Below are positions 1 through 6,292 of a stretch of DNA of 7,301 nucleotides, in pieces; position 1 is the stretch's first letter; the number at the start of each line of letters is the position of its first letter. The notes under the pieces are model-generated. The model did no database searches. It saw only the letters and a program-made list of their open reading frames with translations, and was not told the DNA's origin. The translations under genes and the position numbers were made by a program. The stretch is from Acidobacteriota bacterium (GTDB lineage Bacteria > Acidobacteriota > Terriglobia > UBA7540), in contig PMYF01000853.1 in NCBI GenBank assembly GCA_003171295.1, positions 1,556 to 8,856 on the forward strand, written 5' to 3'.

Positions 1-140
1 TGGGTGCAGATTTCGGCAGAGGGAGTGACCTCCTGCCCGCACGAGGAGCAGTATCGCGTGCCCAGCCGCGGGCGCTGGCCACAGGCCACACAGAACTCAG
101 CGGTATCAGCAAGTTGTCGCGCGCAATTCCGGCAATACAT
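1..140 (-). CDS. Double zinc-ribbon protein, N-terminal part (cut by left window edge)
   Basis: Reading the minus strand from the ATG at 140-138 gives 46 uninterrupted codons that continue past the window edge. The peptide begins MYCRNC and has CxxC pairs at residues 3/6, 17/20 and 31/34, then Cys45 where a fourth pair would start. That spacing (CxxC, 10 residues, CxxC, then the same again) is the pattern of two tandem zinc ribbons, as found at the N-terminus of many small bacterial proteins whose C-terminal half is often membrane-bound (TM2-like or DUF). Role unknown; zinc binding is inferred from the cysteines. An in-frame GTG at 149-147 lies just after an in-frame stop (152-150), so the start is either this GTG or the ATG. 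I prefer the ATG, although its Shine-Dalgarno is weak (GAG about 9 nt upstream). The gene has its own good promoter 46 nt upstream, so it need not be co-transcribed with lon. What follows the ribbons cannot be seen. Confidence 0.77.
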   Translation of the reverse strand, partial: MYCRNCARQLADTAEFCVACGQRPRLGTRYCSSCGQEVTPSAEICT

Positions 141-185
141 GATGAACACTCAGGAAGAGGAAATGGAGATTCCTTGCTCGGGGTA

Positions 186-214
186 TTTATAGTGTCTGGC
201 AAGCGAAATGTAAA
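186..214 (-). promoter_or_regulatory. Sigma70-type promoter of the zinc-ribbon gene
   Basis: On the minus strand, TTTACA (214-209) is separated by exactly 17 nt from TATAAA (191-186). Each hexamer differs from the sigma70 consensus by one base. Transcription would begin near 179, leaving a leader of about 39 nt before the ATG at 140. This is the best-looking promoter in the window. Just upstream, a CCGGAT direct repeat (219-224 and 234-239) surrounds the palindrome GAATATTC (227-234), a possible but unproven regulator site. Confidence 0.6.
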
Positions 215-262
215 TGGGCCGGATAAGAATATTCCGGATGGGAGCCGACGGGGTGGGAGGCG

Positions 263-297
263 GGCGTGTGCAAGGATCGCCCATGGGCGCGCACGCC
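263..297. repeat. GC-rich inverted repeat between lon and the zinc-ribbon promoter
   Basis: Positions 263-271 (GGCGTGTGC) pair with 289-297 (GCGCACGCC): eight Watson-Crick pairs plus one G-U pair as + strand RNA. The arms enclose a second, overlapping 12-bp palindrome, CGCCCATGGGCG (278-289). It lies about 60 nt past the lon stop codon. On the minus strand no T-run follows, so it is not a classical terminator of lon, although it could stall polymerase or protect the 3' end of the transcript. The rest of 215-357 shows no gene I can support. A weak AAGGCA/TGCCTT stem (332-337 with 353-358) overlaps the lon stop codon. Confidence 0.3.
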
Positions 298-357
298 TAC
301 GATGTGGATTACAGGACCATCACCCTGGCGCAAGGCAACGAACTTCCGGCGCTGCCT

Positions 358-2781
358 TTAATTCGGCTCTCCGGCTGCCGCAGGGGTAAGGGCCACGTCG
401 CGGGTTGGCTGGCCTGAGACGACCGGCACCGGTTCCTTTTCCAATACCAAATCAAGCGCTTCCTGAATCGTCTTCACGTACTGGAGTTTCAAACCCTCGA
501 GCATTTGGGGGTTTAGATCTTCGTTAACGTTCGGCTCGGTGTCGGCGGGGAGAATCACCTCGACCACTCCGGCCCGCTTGGCGGCCAGTACCTTTTCTTT
601 GATCCCGCCTACGGCCAGCACCTGCCCGCTCAGTGTGATCTCACCGGTCATGGCAACACGAGGCCGTGCGGGCCGGCGAGTAAGGGCTGAGACCAGGCAG
701 GCGACCATGGTGACTCCTGCCGAGGGACCGTCTTTCGGAATGGCTCCCGAGGGCACATGGATGTGGATGTCCTTCGACTGGAAGAAGTCCGGGTCAATCG
801 CGTAGTCAGCCGCGTGGGAGCGGACCCAGGCCAGGGCGGCTTGCATGGACTCCTGCATGACCTGGCCGACGTGCCCGGTCATGGTGAAACCCTTTCCGCC
901 CTTCATGGCATCGGCCTCGACGTAGAGGACGTCTCCTCCGGTGGGCGTCCAAGCCAATCCCACCATCACACCCGGCTGGCGCGTGCGCTCGATGATTTCG
1001 GTCTCCAGGCGATAGCGCGGGATCCCCAGTGAATCCCGCAGATTGTCGGGAGTGACGAGGATCTTTTCCGGCCGACCCTCGGCCATTCTGCGCGCCTGCT
1101 TACGACATACCGTGGCGATTTCCCGCTCCAGGTTTCGCACCCCGGCCTCGCGGGTGTAATGACGGATGATGTGCGCCAGCGCTTCCTTCGAGAACTCGAT
1201 CTGCTCGGGAGTCTTGGTGCCGTGCTCCTCGGTCTGTTTCGGTATCAGGTGCCGGATCGCAATTTCGATTTTCTCCTCCTCGCTGTATCCCTGAAGTTCC
1301 AGGACTTCCATACGGTCGAGGAGCGCGGGGGGAATGGTGTCCAAGACATTGGCTGTACAGATGAACAGTACTTTGGAAAGATTGAATTGCACGTCCAGAT
1401 AGTTGTCGCGGAAGTGCGCGTTCTGTTCAGGGTCGAGAACCTCCAGCAGGGCGGAAGACGGGTCGCCGCGAAAATCGCGCCCGATCTTGTCCACTTCATC
1501 CAGCATGAAGATGGGATCGCGGGTTTCGGCGCGACGCACCCCCTGAATGACCTGGCCGGGCAGGGCTCCGATATAGGTCCGTCGATGTCCCCGGATTTCC
1601 GCCTCATCGTGAATCCCACCCAGCGACATCCGCACAAACTTGCGATCCAGCGCGCGCGCAATCGATTTGCCCAGGGAGGTCTTCCCCACGCCCGGAGGCC
1701 CCACAAAGCACAGGATGGGTCCCTTGAGCTGCGGCTTCAACTGCAAGACCGCGAGGTAGTCCAGAATGCGCTCCTTCACTTTTTCCAGGTCCCAGTGATC
1801 CTCGTCGAGGACCTGCTTAGCCTTGGTAATATCCACCCGGGTATCGCTTACTTTGATCCAGGGTAGCGCCACCAACCATTCCAGGTAGGTGCGCGTGACG
1901 TGATAGTCAGCCGCGGCCGGCGACATTTTCGCCAACCGCCCCAACTCCCGGATCGCTTCCTTCCGGGCTTCTTCCGTCATGCCGGCGGCTTCGATTTTCT
2001 TGCGCAGCTCCTCGATTTCCTGCTGCTCGTCGGCTTCGCCCAGTTCCTTTTGAATGGCCTTCATCTGCTCGCGCAGGTAGTACTCCCGCTGGCTCTGCGT
2101 GACCTGGTCCTGCACGTCCGACTGAATCTTGGAGCGGAGTTGCAGCACCTCCACTTCCCGACCCAGTTGCCGGTTCAAACGTTCCAGCCGCATCTTCAGG
2201 TCGAGGCTTTCCAGTAGCTCCTGCTTTTCACTGCTGGAAAGCGAAGGAAGATTGGCCGCGATGAAGTCCGCCAGCCGGGCGGGATCGTCGATGTTCATCA
2301 CTACGGTTTGCAGGTCATCGGAAAGCGTCGGCGAGAGTTGCACGACCTGCTGGAACATCGTCATGACGCTGCGCACGAGCGCGTCGAAGTCAGATTCCTT
2401 TCCAGCGGGGGTAATGTCCTGGAGGGGCTTTACGCGGGCACGCAGAAAGGGCTCGACTTGAGTAACTTCCTCGATGGCGATCCGCTGCAGGCCTTCCACA
2501 AAAATGAACAGACTCTGGCTGGGCAGCTTGATGATCTTATGGATGAAGGCCACCGTTCCAATCTGAAAGAGGTCGACGGGTTGGGGGTTGTCCACCCGTG
2601 GATCGCGCTGCGAAATGACTCCCACAAACTTGTCATCCTCTTTCAGGTCACTGATCAGCTTCAGCGAACTGTCCCTTCCGACCGTCAGCGGCAGGATGGC
2701 ATTGGGAAACAGGACGGTATCGCGTACTGGAAGAATCGGCAGCGCCGCAAAATCGATGGCAGCTTTTTGCTTGGAGGCCAT
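358..2781 (-). CDS. lon: ATP-dependent Lon protease (LonA type)
   Basis: This is the cytoplasmic, homohexameric serine protease that unfolds and degrades damaged and short-lived regulatory proteins using ATP. At 807 aa it is slightly longer than E. coli Lon (784). Domains in order: N-terminal substrate-binding LON domain (about residues 12-205), a helical/coiled-coil linker (about 185-285), the AAA+ module, and the C-terminal protease domain (about 595-783). The AAA+ module has Walker A GPPGVGKT (361-368), Walker B IFMLDE (424-429), sensor-1 Asn478, arginine finger Arg490 and sensor-2 Arg549. The Ser-Lys dyad is Ser687 in DGPSAG and Lys730 in GGIKEK, 43 residues apart as in E. coli. All key residues are present and the frame is open throughout. 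The last ~25 residues (rich in Pro and Ala) form a probably disordered tail. The ATG at 2781 has GAGG 10 nt upstream (2795-2792). It appears to be transcribed alone, from a promoter in the 148-bp gap behind the transporter gene. Confidence 0.98.
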   Translation of the reverse strand: MASKQKAAIDFAALPILPVRDTVLFPNAILPLTVGRDSSLKLISDLKEDDKFVGVISQRDPRVDNPQPVDLFQIGTVAFIHKIIKLPSQSLFIFVEGLQRIAIEEVTQVEPFLRARVKPLQDITPAGKESDFDALVRSVMTMFQQVVQLSPTLSDDLQTVVMNIDDPARLADFIAANLPSLSSSEKQELLESLDLKMRLERLNRQLGREVEVLQLRSKIQSDVQDQVTQSQREYYLREQMKAIQKELGEADEQQEIEELRKKIEAAGMTEEARKEAIRELGRLAKMSPAAADYHVTRTYLEWLVALPWIKVSDTRVDITKAKQVLDEDHWDLEKVKERILDYLAVLQLKPQLKGPILCFVGPPGVGKTSLGKSIARALDRKFVRMSLGGIHDEAEIRGHRRTYIGALPGQVIQGVRRAETRDPIFMLDEVDKIGRDFRGDPSSALLEVLDPEQNAHFRDNYLDVQFNLSKVLFICTANVLDTIPPALLDRMEVLELQGYSEEEKIEIAIRHLIPKQTEEHGTKTPEQIEFSKEALAHIIRHYTREAGVRNLEREIATVCRKQARRMAEGRPEKILVTPDNLRDSLGIPRYRLETEIIERTRQPGVMVGLAWTPTGGDVLYVEADAMKGGKGFTMTGHVGQVMQESMQAALAWVRSHAADYAIDPDFFQSKDIHIHVPSGAIPKDGPSAGVTMVACLVSALTRRPARPRVAMTGEITLSGQVLAVGGIKEKVLAAKRAGVVEVILPADTEPNVNEDLNPQMLEGLKLQYVKTIQEALDLVLEKEPVPVVSGQPTRDVALTPAAAGEPN

Positions 2782-2788
2782 TGGCCAA
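2771..2788 (-). promoter_or_regulatory. Possible small hairpin enclosing the lon start codon
   Basis: The minus-strand RNA across the start can pair UUGG with CCAA and CC with GG, leaving the AAU of the start region in the loop and a 3-nt bulge. An alternative is GGCC-AAU-GGCC. Either form would mask the AUG in a short, weak stem. This is seen only as base complementarity; a role in temperature- or structure-dependent translation is inference. Confidence 0.2.
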
Positions 2789-2848
2789 CAACCTCATCGT
2801 GTATTTTCAACCAGCCCTGGCAACGGACAACCTGGGCGCTCGAATCTC

Positions 2849-2857
2849 ATTGTATCA
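2849..2857 (-). promoter_or_regulatory. Extended -10 promoter candidate for lon
   Basis: On the minus strand, TGA followed directly by TACAAT (2857-2849) matches the extended -10 form TGnTATAAT with one mismatch in the hexamer. No recognisable -35 hexamer lies 16-18 nt upstream, which is typical of extended -10 promoters or of ones that need an activator. The predicted start is near 2842, giving a leader of about 60 nt. No sigma32-type element, CIRCE or HAIR operator is visible. Confidence 0.42.
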
Positions 2858-2864
2858 CGGTGAT
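2854..2864. repeat. Palindrome ATCACGGTGAT overlapping the lon -10 region
   Basis: A perfect 5-bp dyad with a single central base, ATCAC-G-GTGAT. It covers the upstream edge of the candidate -10 hexamer and the TGn element of the lon promoter. That is where a repressor would block polymerase. Operator function is inferred from position only, and a dyad this short can occur by chance. Confidence 0.3.
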
Positions 2865-2868
2865 GCTG

Positions 2869-2885
2869 GCTTCCCGAGGGGAAGC
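2869..2885. repeat. Perfect 7-bp inverted repeat at the -35 position of lon
   Basis: GCTTCCC (2869-2875) and GGGAAGC (2879-2885) are perfect complements around a 3-nt spacer. The dyad falls over the place where the -35 element of the lon promoter should be. It could be a protein-binding site for lon control, or an RNA hairpin in the 3' end of the upstream transporter transcript. No T-run follows it on either strand, so it is not a canonical terminator. Confidence 0.35.
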
Positions 2886-2898
2886 ACCCGGAGCATTC

Positions 2899-2924
2899 GT
2901 GCCTTTGCCCTAAGGCATCGGGCA
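2899..2924 (-). terminator. Weak or non-canonical terminator hairpins after the transporter gene
   Basis: Two overlapping stems can form right after the transporter stop codon at 2930. One is TGCCTT (2900-2905) with AAGGCA (2912-2917), six pairs and a 6-nt loop. The other is TGCCC (2906-2910) with GGGCA (2920-2924), five pairs and a 9-nt loop. They share bases, so they are mutually exclusive. No U-tract follows, so intrinsic termination would be inefficient and some read-through into lon is possible. Confidence 0.25.
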
Positions 2925-2929
2925 CAGAG

Positions 2930-4222
2930 CTACACGGTGGGCCCGCCGTGAATTTCCACTTCCCCGGGTTCCACGACTAGCGGCCCGGGCTCAGGGAGTT
3001 TGCCGGCCCAATTCGCCCAGGCCCAGAAGATGGCAGTGGTGGAACTGAGTATTCCCGCCACCAAGCCGATCGTGCGGGGCCCGTGGTATTGGGAAGCGAC
3101 CCCCGCGAGCGCCATGGAAATCATCATGATGGACCACGTCAGCGACTCGGTCGTGGCAAAGACTCTTCCTCGGAATTCGTCGGGAACGCGGCGGAGCATT
3201 TGCGATACATTCAGCACGGAACTTACAGACACGCCGGCGCGGGAAAGCGCAATGAAGAACAGCGCCGCACCGAACTGTGGCACTTGGCTGAACAACACGT
3301 AGGCGCCACCGTGGATGACATAGCAGATGGAAATGGCGCGCTTGTAGGTATGGAAGCTGATGCGTTTGCCGAGGTAGTGTCCCACCGCGCCGCCGATCAG
3401 CAGGCCGGCTCCCGCGAAACTCCAGATGATGCCGATACCCGCCGGGCCCCGATTGAAGACCTGTTCACCAAACAACGTAAAAAGGATCTGGGCGGCACCT
3501 CCACCAGTAGCCCAACCCACGCCGATCAAGGCAATGCCGAGAATCAGCGGCGACGATCGCATGTAACGGAGGCCTTCCTTATACTCGTGCCACGGCCGCA
3601 GGACCCGGTCCTCGGTCAAGGCTTCCCGCTTCGCCCGGAAGCTGCCCGGCGCGCGCAACTGCCAGATGCAGGCCGCCGACGCCACGAACGAAAGGGAGTT
3701 CAAAACGAAGGCCCACTGGTACCCCAGGCGCGCCGCGCTCAAGCCCGCCACCATGGTTCCGATGGTCAGCGTGGTCCACTGCGTGGTCTGGGTCAGCGAA
3801 TTGGCCGTGTGCAGTTCCTCCCGGCTCGAAATCGTGGGTAGGATGGAAATGCGGCCGCTCGTGAAAAAGGGCGACGCAAACATGAGAAGCGCGCTCAGCC
3901 CGTAAAGCAGTGACGGTCGGTGTTGGCGCACCGTAAGCACAAACCCCAGCGCTACGACCGCCCGGACCAGGTCGCTCGCGATCATGATGCGCTTGCGGTC
4001 CAGGCGGTCCAGGACGACGCCGGCCAGCGGCCCCGCCAACACCGCAGGGACGGCGCGCGACAACATGACGCCGCTCACCGCCAGTCCGGAATGGGTAGTC
4101 TGCATCACCAGGCTGAAAACTGCGATGTTGTTGAAGTGATCGCCGATCTCACTCACGACCTGGCCGATCCAGGTGTACCGGTAGTTGCGGTTGCGGCGCA
4201 AAAGCTGGAGAAAATCATTCAT
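2930..4222 (-). CDS. Major facilitator superfamily transporter, EntS/MFS_3-like exporter
   Basis: A 430-aa inner-membrane protein with about 12 hydrophobic segments in two halves (roughly residues 16-188 and 226-404), separated by a charged cytoplasmic loop (about 189-224). The sequence GPLAGVVLDRLDRKR (64-78) is the conserved loop 2-3 signature of the superfamily. Segment 345-360 (RRVPDEFRGRVFATTE) matches the pattern of the MFS_3 group, which includes the enterobactin exporter EntS and Mef-type macrolide efflux pumps. Such proteins are usually proton-driven exporters of small molecules; the substrate here cannot be told from sequence. The start is fixed: an in-frame TGA lies at 4240-4238 and the ATG at 4222 is the only start codon after it. 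Its own Shine-Dalgarno is weak (AGAG about 8 nt upstream), and an 8-codon leader ORF overlaps the start. It is flanked by a terminator upstream (after pckA) and the lon promoter downstream, so it is probably monocistronic. No neighbouring regulator or biosynthetic gene hints at the cargo. Confidence 0.94.
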   Translation of the reverse strand: MNDFLQLLRRNRNYRYTWIGQVVSEIGDHFNNIAVFSLVMQTTHSGLAVSGVMLSRAVPAVLAGPLAGVVLDRLDRKRIMIASDLVRAVVALGFVLTVRQHRPSLLYGLSALLMFASPFFTSGRISILPTISSREELHTANSLTQTTQWTTLTIGTMVAGLSAARLGYQWAFVLNSLSFVASAACIWQLRAPGSFRAKREALTEDRVLRPWHEYKEGLRYMRSSPLILGIALIGVGWATGGGAAQILFTLFGEQVFNRGPAGIGIIWSFAGAGLLIGGAVGHYLGKRISFHTYKRAISICYVIHGGAYVLFSQVPQFGAALFFIALSRAGVSVSSVLNVSQMLRRVPDEFRGRVFATTESLTWSIMMISMALAGVASQYHGPRTIGLVAGILSSTTAIFWAWANWAGKLPEPGPLVVEPGEVEIHGGPTV

Positions 4223-4241
4223 CGTTGGTACTCTGCCTCAT
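4215..4241 (-). promoter_or_regulatory. Possible 8-codon leader ORF overlapping the transporter start
   Basis: On the minus strand an ATG at 4241-4239 opens a frame encoding MRQSTNDE and ends at a TGA at 4217-4215, eight bases inside the transporter gene. A G-rich run (GGGGGGA, complement of 4246-4252) lies about 5 nt before this ATG, a better ribosome site than the transporter's own. Translation of the leader would deliver ribosomes onto the transporter ATG (coupling), or control it. No product is known; this is a reading of start, stop and spacing only. Confidence 0.25.
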
Positions 4242-4587
4242 TTATTCCCCCCATGATTTTCCCGGGCCGACGATGCCCTGGACGGCCCAAGCCGCGCGTC
4301 GGCCGGCGCGCCATTCACCTCGTCCATCCGCCGGTTATTGCCAAGAGGATGGGAACTCGCGTGGGTCACGGACTCCGAATGCAATCCAGGCCGGAAGTTC
4401 TTTACCATTCTACAATAGCTACACGGTCCAGGGGCGGCCCAGACCGTCCGTAGCGCTAAGTTTGGCGTGGGATGTTGCTGAACCAGGGGAGTACGAACGT
4501 GCTCACGGCAAATCTGATTTCGTAGCGCAGGGCCCGAGGAGGGAAACGGAATCAACGGAAGTCCAATAGGCGGGAGCCAAAAGGATA
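4223..4587. other. Non-coding spacer upstream of the transporter gene
   Basis: About 365 bp between the transporter start and the pckA terminator. Open frames exist on both strands (for example 4238-4555 minus and 4225-4569 plus), but their translations are low-complexity, rich in Pro, Arg and Ser, without motifs or Shine-Dalgarno, so I see no gene here. It presumably holds the transporter promoter. The best -10 candidate on the minus strand is TAGAAT (4412-4407), without a convincing -35; an imperfect dyad (4419-4453) sits just upstream of it. A 7-bp direct repeat AACGGAA (4545-4551 and 4554-4560) is also present. Confidence 0.5.
4419..4453. repeat. Imperfect 35-nt inverted repeat in the transporter upstream region
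   Basis: CTACACGGTC (4419-4428) pairs with GACCGT (4442-4447) and GTAG (4450-4453), interrupted only by a 2-nt bulge. Inside, GGG (4432-4434) can pair with CCC (4438-4440). That is 10 outer plus 3 inner pairs. The dyad lies over the expected -35 area of the candidate TAGAAT box, so it may be an operator; if the transcript starts further upstream it would be an RNA hairpin. Confidence 0.4.
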
Positions 4588-4618
4588 GGGCGCGGTGAGG
4601 TGTGGGCTCACCGCGCCC
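4579..4618 (-). terminator. Rho-independent terminator of the aminotransferase-pckA unit
   Basis: A perfect 12-bp GC-rich stem, 4607-4618 with 4588-4599 (GGGCGCGGTGAG and its complement), with a 7-nt loop. On the minus strand the stem is followed by TATCCTTTT (4587-4579), a short T-rich tail. It begins 12 nt after the pckA stop codon at 4631. This is the only convincing intrinsic terminator in the window, and it separates the metabolic operon from the transporter gene. Confidence 0.87.
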
Positions 4619-4630
4619 GGGGGAACGAGA

Positions 4631-6292
4631 CTAACGAGTTGGGATGGTGGTGAGCCGCTTGGGCCCGGCCTCGAGCACGTGCTCGGGGCACTCGCGCATC
4701 AGGAGCTTGAAGTTCTCGACGAAGCGCGCGGCCAGCGCGTCGTACTTCTTGTAATACTCCTCGCGGCTGGGCCAGGTGTTGGCGGGGTCGAGGATTTCGG
4801 CGGGCACGCCCTCGCACTCCTTGGGGACCTCGAAGCCGAAGACGGGATCCCTGTGGTATTCCACCTTGTGGAGTTTCCCGTTCAGAGCGGCATTCAGCAG
4901 GGCGCGGGTGTGCTGGATGCTGATACGTTTGCCGACGCCGAACGGCCCGCCGGTCCAGCCGGTGTTAACCAGCCAAACCGCGGCATGGTGCTTGACAATT
5001 TTCTTCTTCAGCAGCTCCGCATAGGCGTAAGGATGGTGCACCATGAACGGCCCGCCGAAGCAGGTGCTGAAGGTGATTTGCGGTTCGATGCCCAGGCCGA
5101 TTTCCGTGCCCGCGATCTTGCTGGTATAGCCGGAGATGAAGTGGTAGATGGCCTGGTCGGGAGTGAGCCGCGAGATGGGCGGCATGACGCCGGAAGCGTC
5201 GCAGGTGAGGAAGATGACGTTTTGCGGATGGCCGGCGCGCTTTTCCGGCAAAGCATGGTCGATAAAGGAGAGCGGATAAGCCGCGCGCGTGTTCTCCGTC
5301 ACCGAGTCGTCGTTCAAATCGACCCGGCGGGAGACAGGGTCATAAACGACGTTCTCGATGATGGTCCCGAAGCGGCGGGTGGTGGCGTGGATTTCCGGCT
5401 CGGCCTCCGGCGAGAGTCGAATGACCTTGGCGTAGCAACCGTCCTCGAAATTGAAGACTCCGTTATCACTCCAGCCGTGTTCGTCGTCGCCGATCAGGCG
5501 GCGCTGGGGGTCGGCGGAGAGGGTGGTCTTGCCGGTGCCGGAGAGGCCGAAGAAGATGGCCACATCACCGTCCGGCCCCACGTTGGCCGAGCAGTGCATG
5601 GGCAGCACGCCCTCGAGCGGCAGCAGGAAATTGAGCACCGTGAAGATGGTCTTTTTGATTTCGCCGGCATAGTTCGAGCCGCCGATGATGGCCAGGCGCT
5701 CGCGGAAATTCAGGATGATGAAAGTGTCGGTGCGTGTGCCGTCCACCATGGGCGAAGCCAGGAAGCCCGGCACAGCGATCACCGTGAATTCCGGTATGTG
5801 CTTCTTCAGTTTGTCCTGATTACGGATCTTCAGGAACATGATGCGGGCGAAGAGGCTGTGCCAGGCCTTCTGGGTGATGATACGGATGGGCATGGAATAA
5901 TCGGGATCGGAACCGACATAGCAATCCTGCACGAAGACGTCGCGGCCCTGCAGGTAGCCTTGCAGGCGCGTCAGTAGCGTGCTGAAGTTTTCGCCCGTGA
6001 AGGGGCGGTTGTAGATGCCCCACCAGACGCGTTCCTCCGTGGACTGCTCGCGCACCACGAACTTGTCGGCGGCCGCGCGCGCCGTGTGCTTGCCAGTCGA
6101 GACCAGTACCGGGCCCTCATGCACCAGGCTGCCCTCGGAGCGAAACACGATCTCCTCATAGAGCGCCGCCGTGCTCAGGTTCCAGTAGGCGCGCCGCAGG
6201 TTTACTAGCCCGTGGTTCACAAGGCCGTAGTCACTTGCCAGAAGCCCGGCTTCCTTTGAAGCGGGTGATACGATGTCAAGGTAGATGTTCAT
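4631..6292 (-). CDS. pckA: Phosphoenolpyruvate carboxykinase (ATP)
   Basis: A cytoplasmic enzyme that converts oxaloacetate + ATP to phosphoenolpyruvate + CO2 + ADP, the committing step of gluconeogenesis; it can also run in reverse to fix CO2. At 553 aa it fits the ATP-dependent family (E. coli 540). Visible motifs are the P-loop GLSGTGKT (249-256, Lys255/Thr256), the metal-binding LIGDDEHGW (266-274, Asp269/Asp270), YAGEIKK (208-214, Lys213/Lys214), His233 in MHCSANVG, and Arg336 in ENTRAAYP. These match E. coli Lys254/Thr255, Asp268/269, Lys212/213, His232 and Arg333. The substrate loop, GRSPKDK in E. coli, reads ARAAADK here (71-77); the key Arg (72) is kept but Ser, Pro and Lys are replaced. 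The gene starts at the ATG overlapping the aminotransferase stop by 4 bp, with GAGGG 7 nt upstream (6304-6300), and ends 12 nt before a strong terminator. It is co-transcribed with the aminotransferase gene. Confidence 0.98.
   Translation of the reverse strand: MNIYLDIVSPASKEAGLLASDYGLVNHGLVNLRRAYWNLSTAALYEEIVFRSEGSLVHEGPVLVSTGKHTARAAADKFVVREQSTEERVWWGIYNRPFTGENFSTLLTRLQGYLQGRDVFVQDCYVGSDPDYSMPIRIITQKAWHSLFARIMFLKIRNQDKLKKHIPEFTVIAVPGFLASPMVDGTRTDTFIILNFRERLAIIGGSNYAGEIKKTIFTVLNFLLPLEGVLPMHCSANVGPDGDVAIFFGLSGTGKTTLSADPQRRLIGDDEHGWSDNGVFNFEDGCYAKVIRLSPEAEPEIHATTRRFGTIIENVVYDPVSRRVDLNDDSVTENTRAAYPLSFIDHALPEKRAGHPQNVIFLTCDASGVMPPISRLTPDQAIYHFISGYTSKIAGTEIGLGIEPQITFSTCFGGPFMVHHPYAYAELLKKKIVKHHAAVWLVNTGWTGGPFGVGKRISIQHTRALLNAALNGKLHKVEYHRDPVFGFEVPKECEGVPAEILDPANTWPSREEYYKKYDALAARFVENFKLLMRECPEHVLEAGPKRLTTIPTR

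Noticed and set aside
4..192. 62-codon plus-strand open frame at the left edge
   Set aside because: It is antisense to the zinc-ribbon gene, whose regular cysteine spacing is far better evidence of coding.
332..358. AAGGCA/TGCCTT stem as a lon terminator
   Set aside because: Six pairs with a 15-nt loop, overlapping the stop codon, and no T-run follows on the minus strand.
1159..1866. 235-codon plus-strand open frame inside lon
   Set aside because: It lies opposite the AAA+ core of lon, has no recognisable motif, and is explained by the codon bias of lon.
2308..2913. 201-codon plus-strand open frame across the lon start and its upstream spacer
   Set aside because: Mostly antisense to the conserved N-domain of lon; it runs through the promoter region and has no ribosome site or domain.
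3083..3841. 252-codon plus-strand open frame inside the transporter gene
   Set aside because: The minus-strand frame has clear membrane segments and superfamily motifs. This one is His/Arg/Gly-rich with no structure.
4238..4555. 105-codon minus-strand open frame in the transporter upstream spacer
   Set aside because: Pro/Arg/Ser-rich, no motif, no Shine-Dalgarno, and it would run through the imperfect dyad and the likely promoter.
4545..4560. Direct repeat AACGGAA with 9-bp period
   Set aside because: Only two copies of 7 bp. It lies far from any convincing promoter, so I give it no role.
4595..5977. 460-codon open frame on the plus strand, antisense to pckA
   Set aside because: It is the complement of a fully motif-supported pckA. 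Its translation is Gly/Ala/Val/Asp-rich without domains, as expected of a shadow frame in GC-rich DNA.
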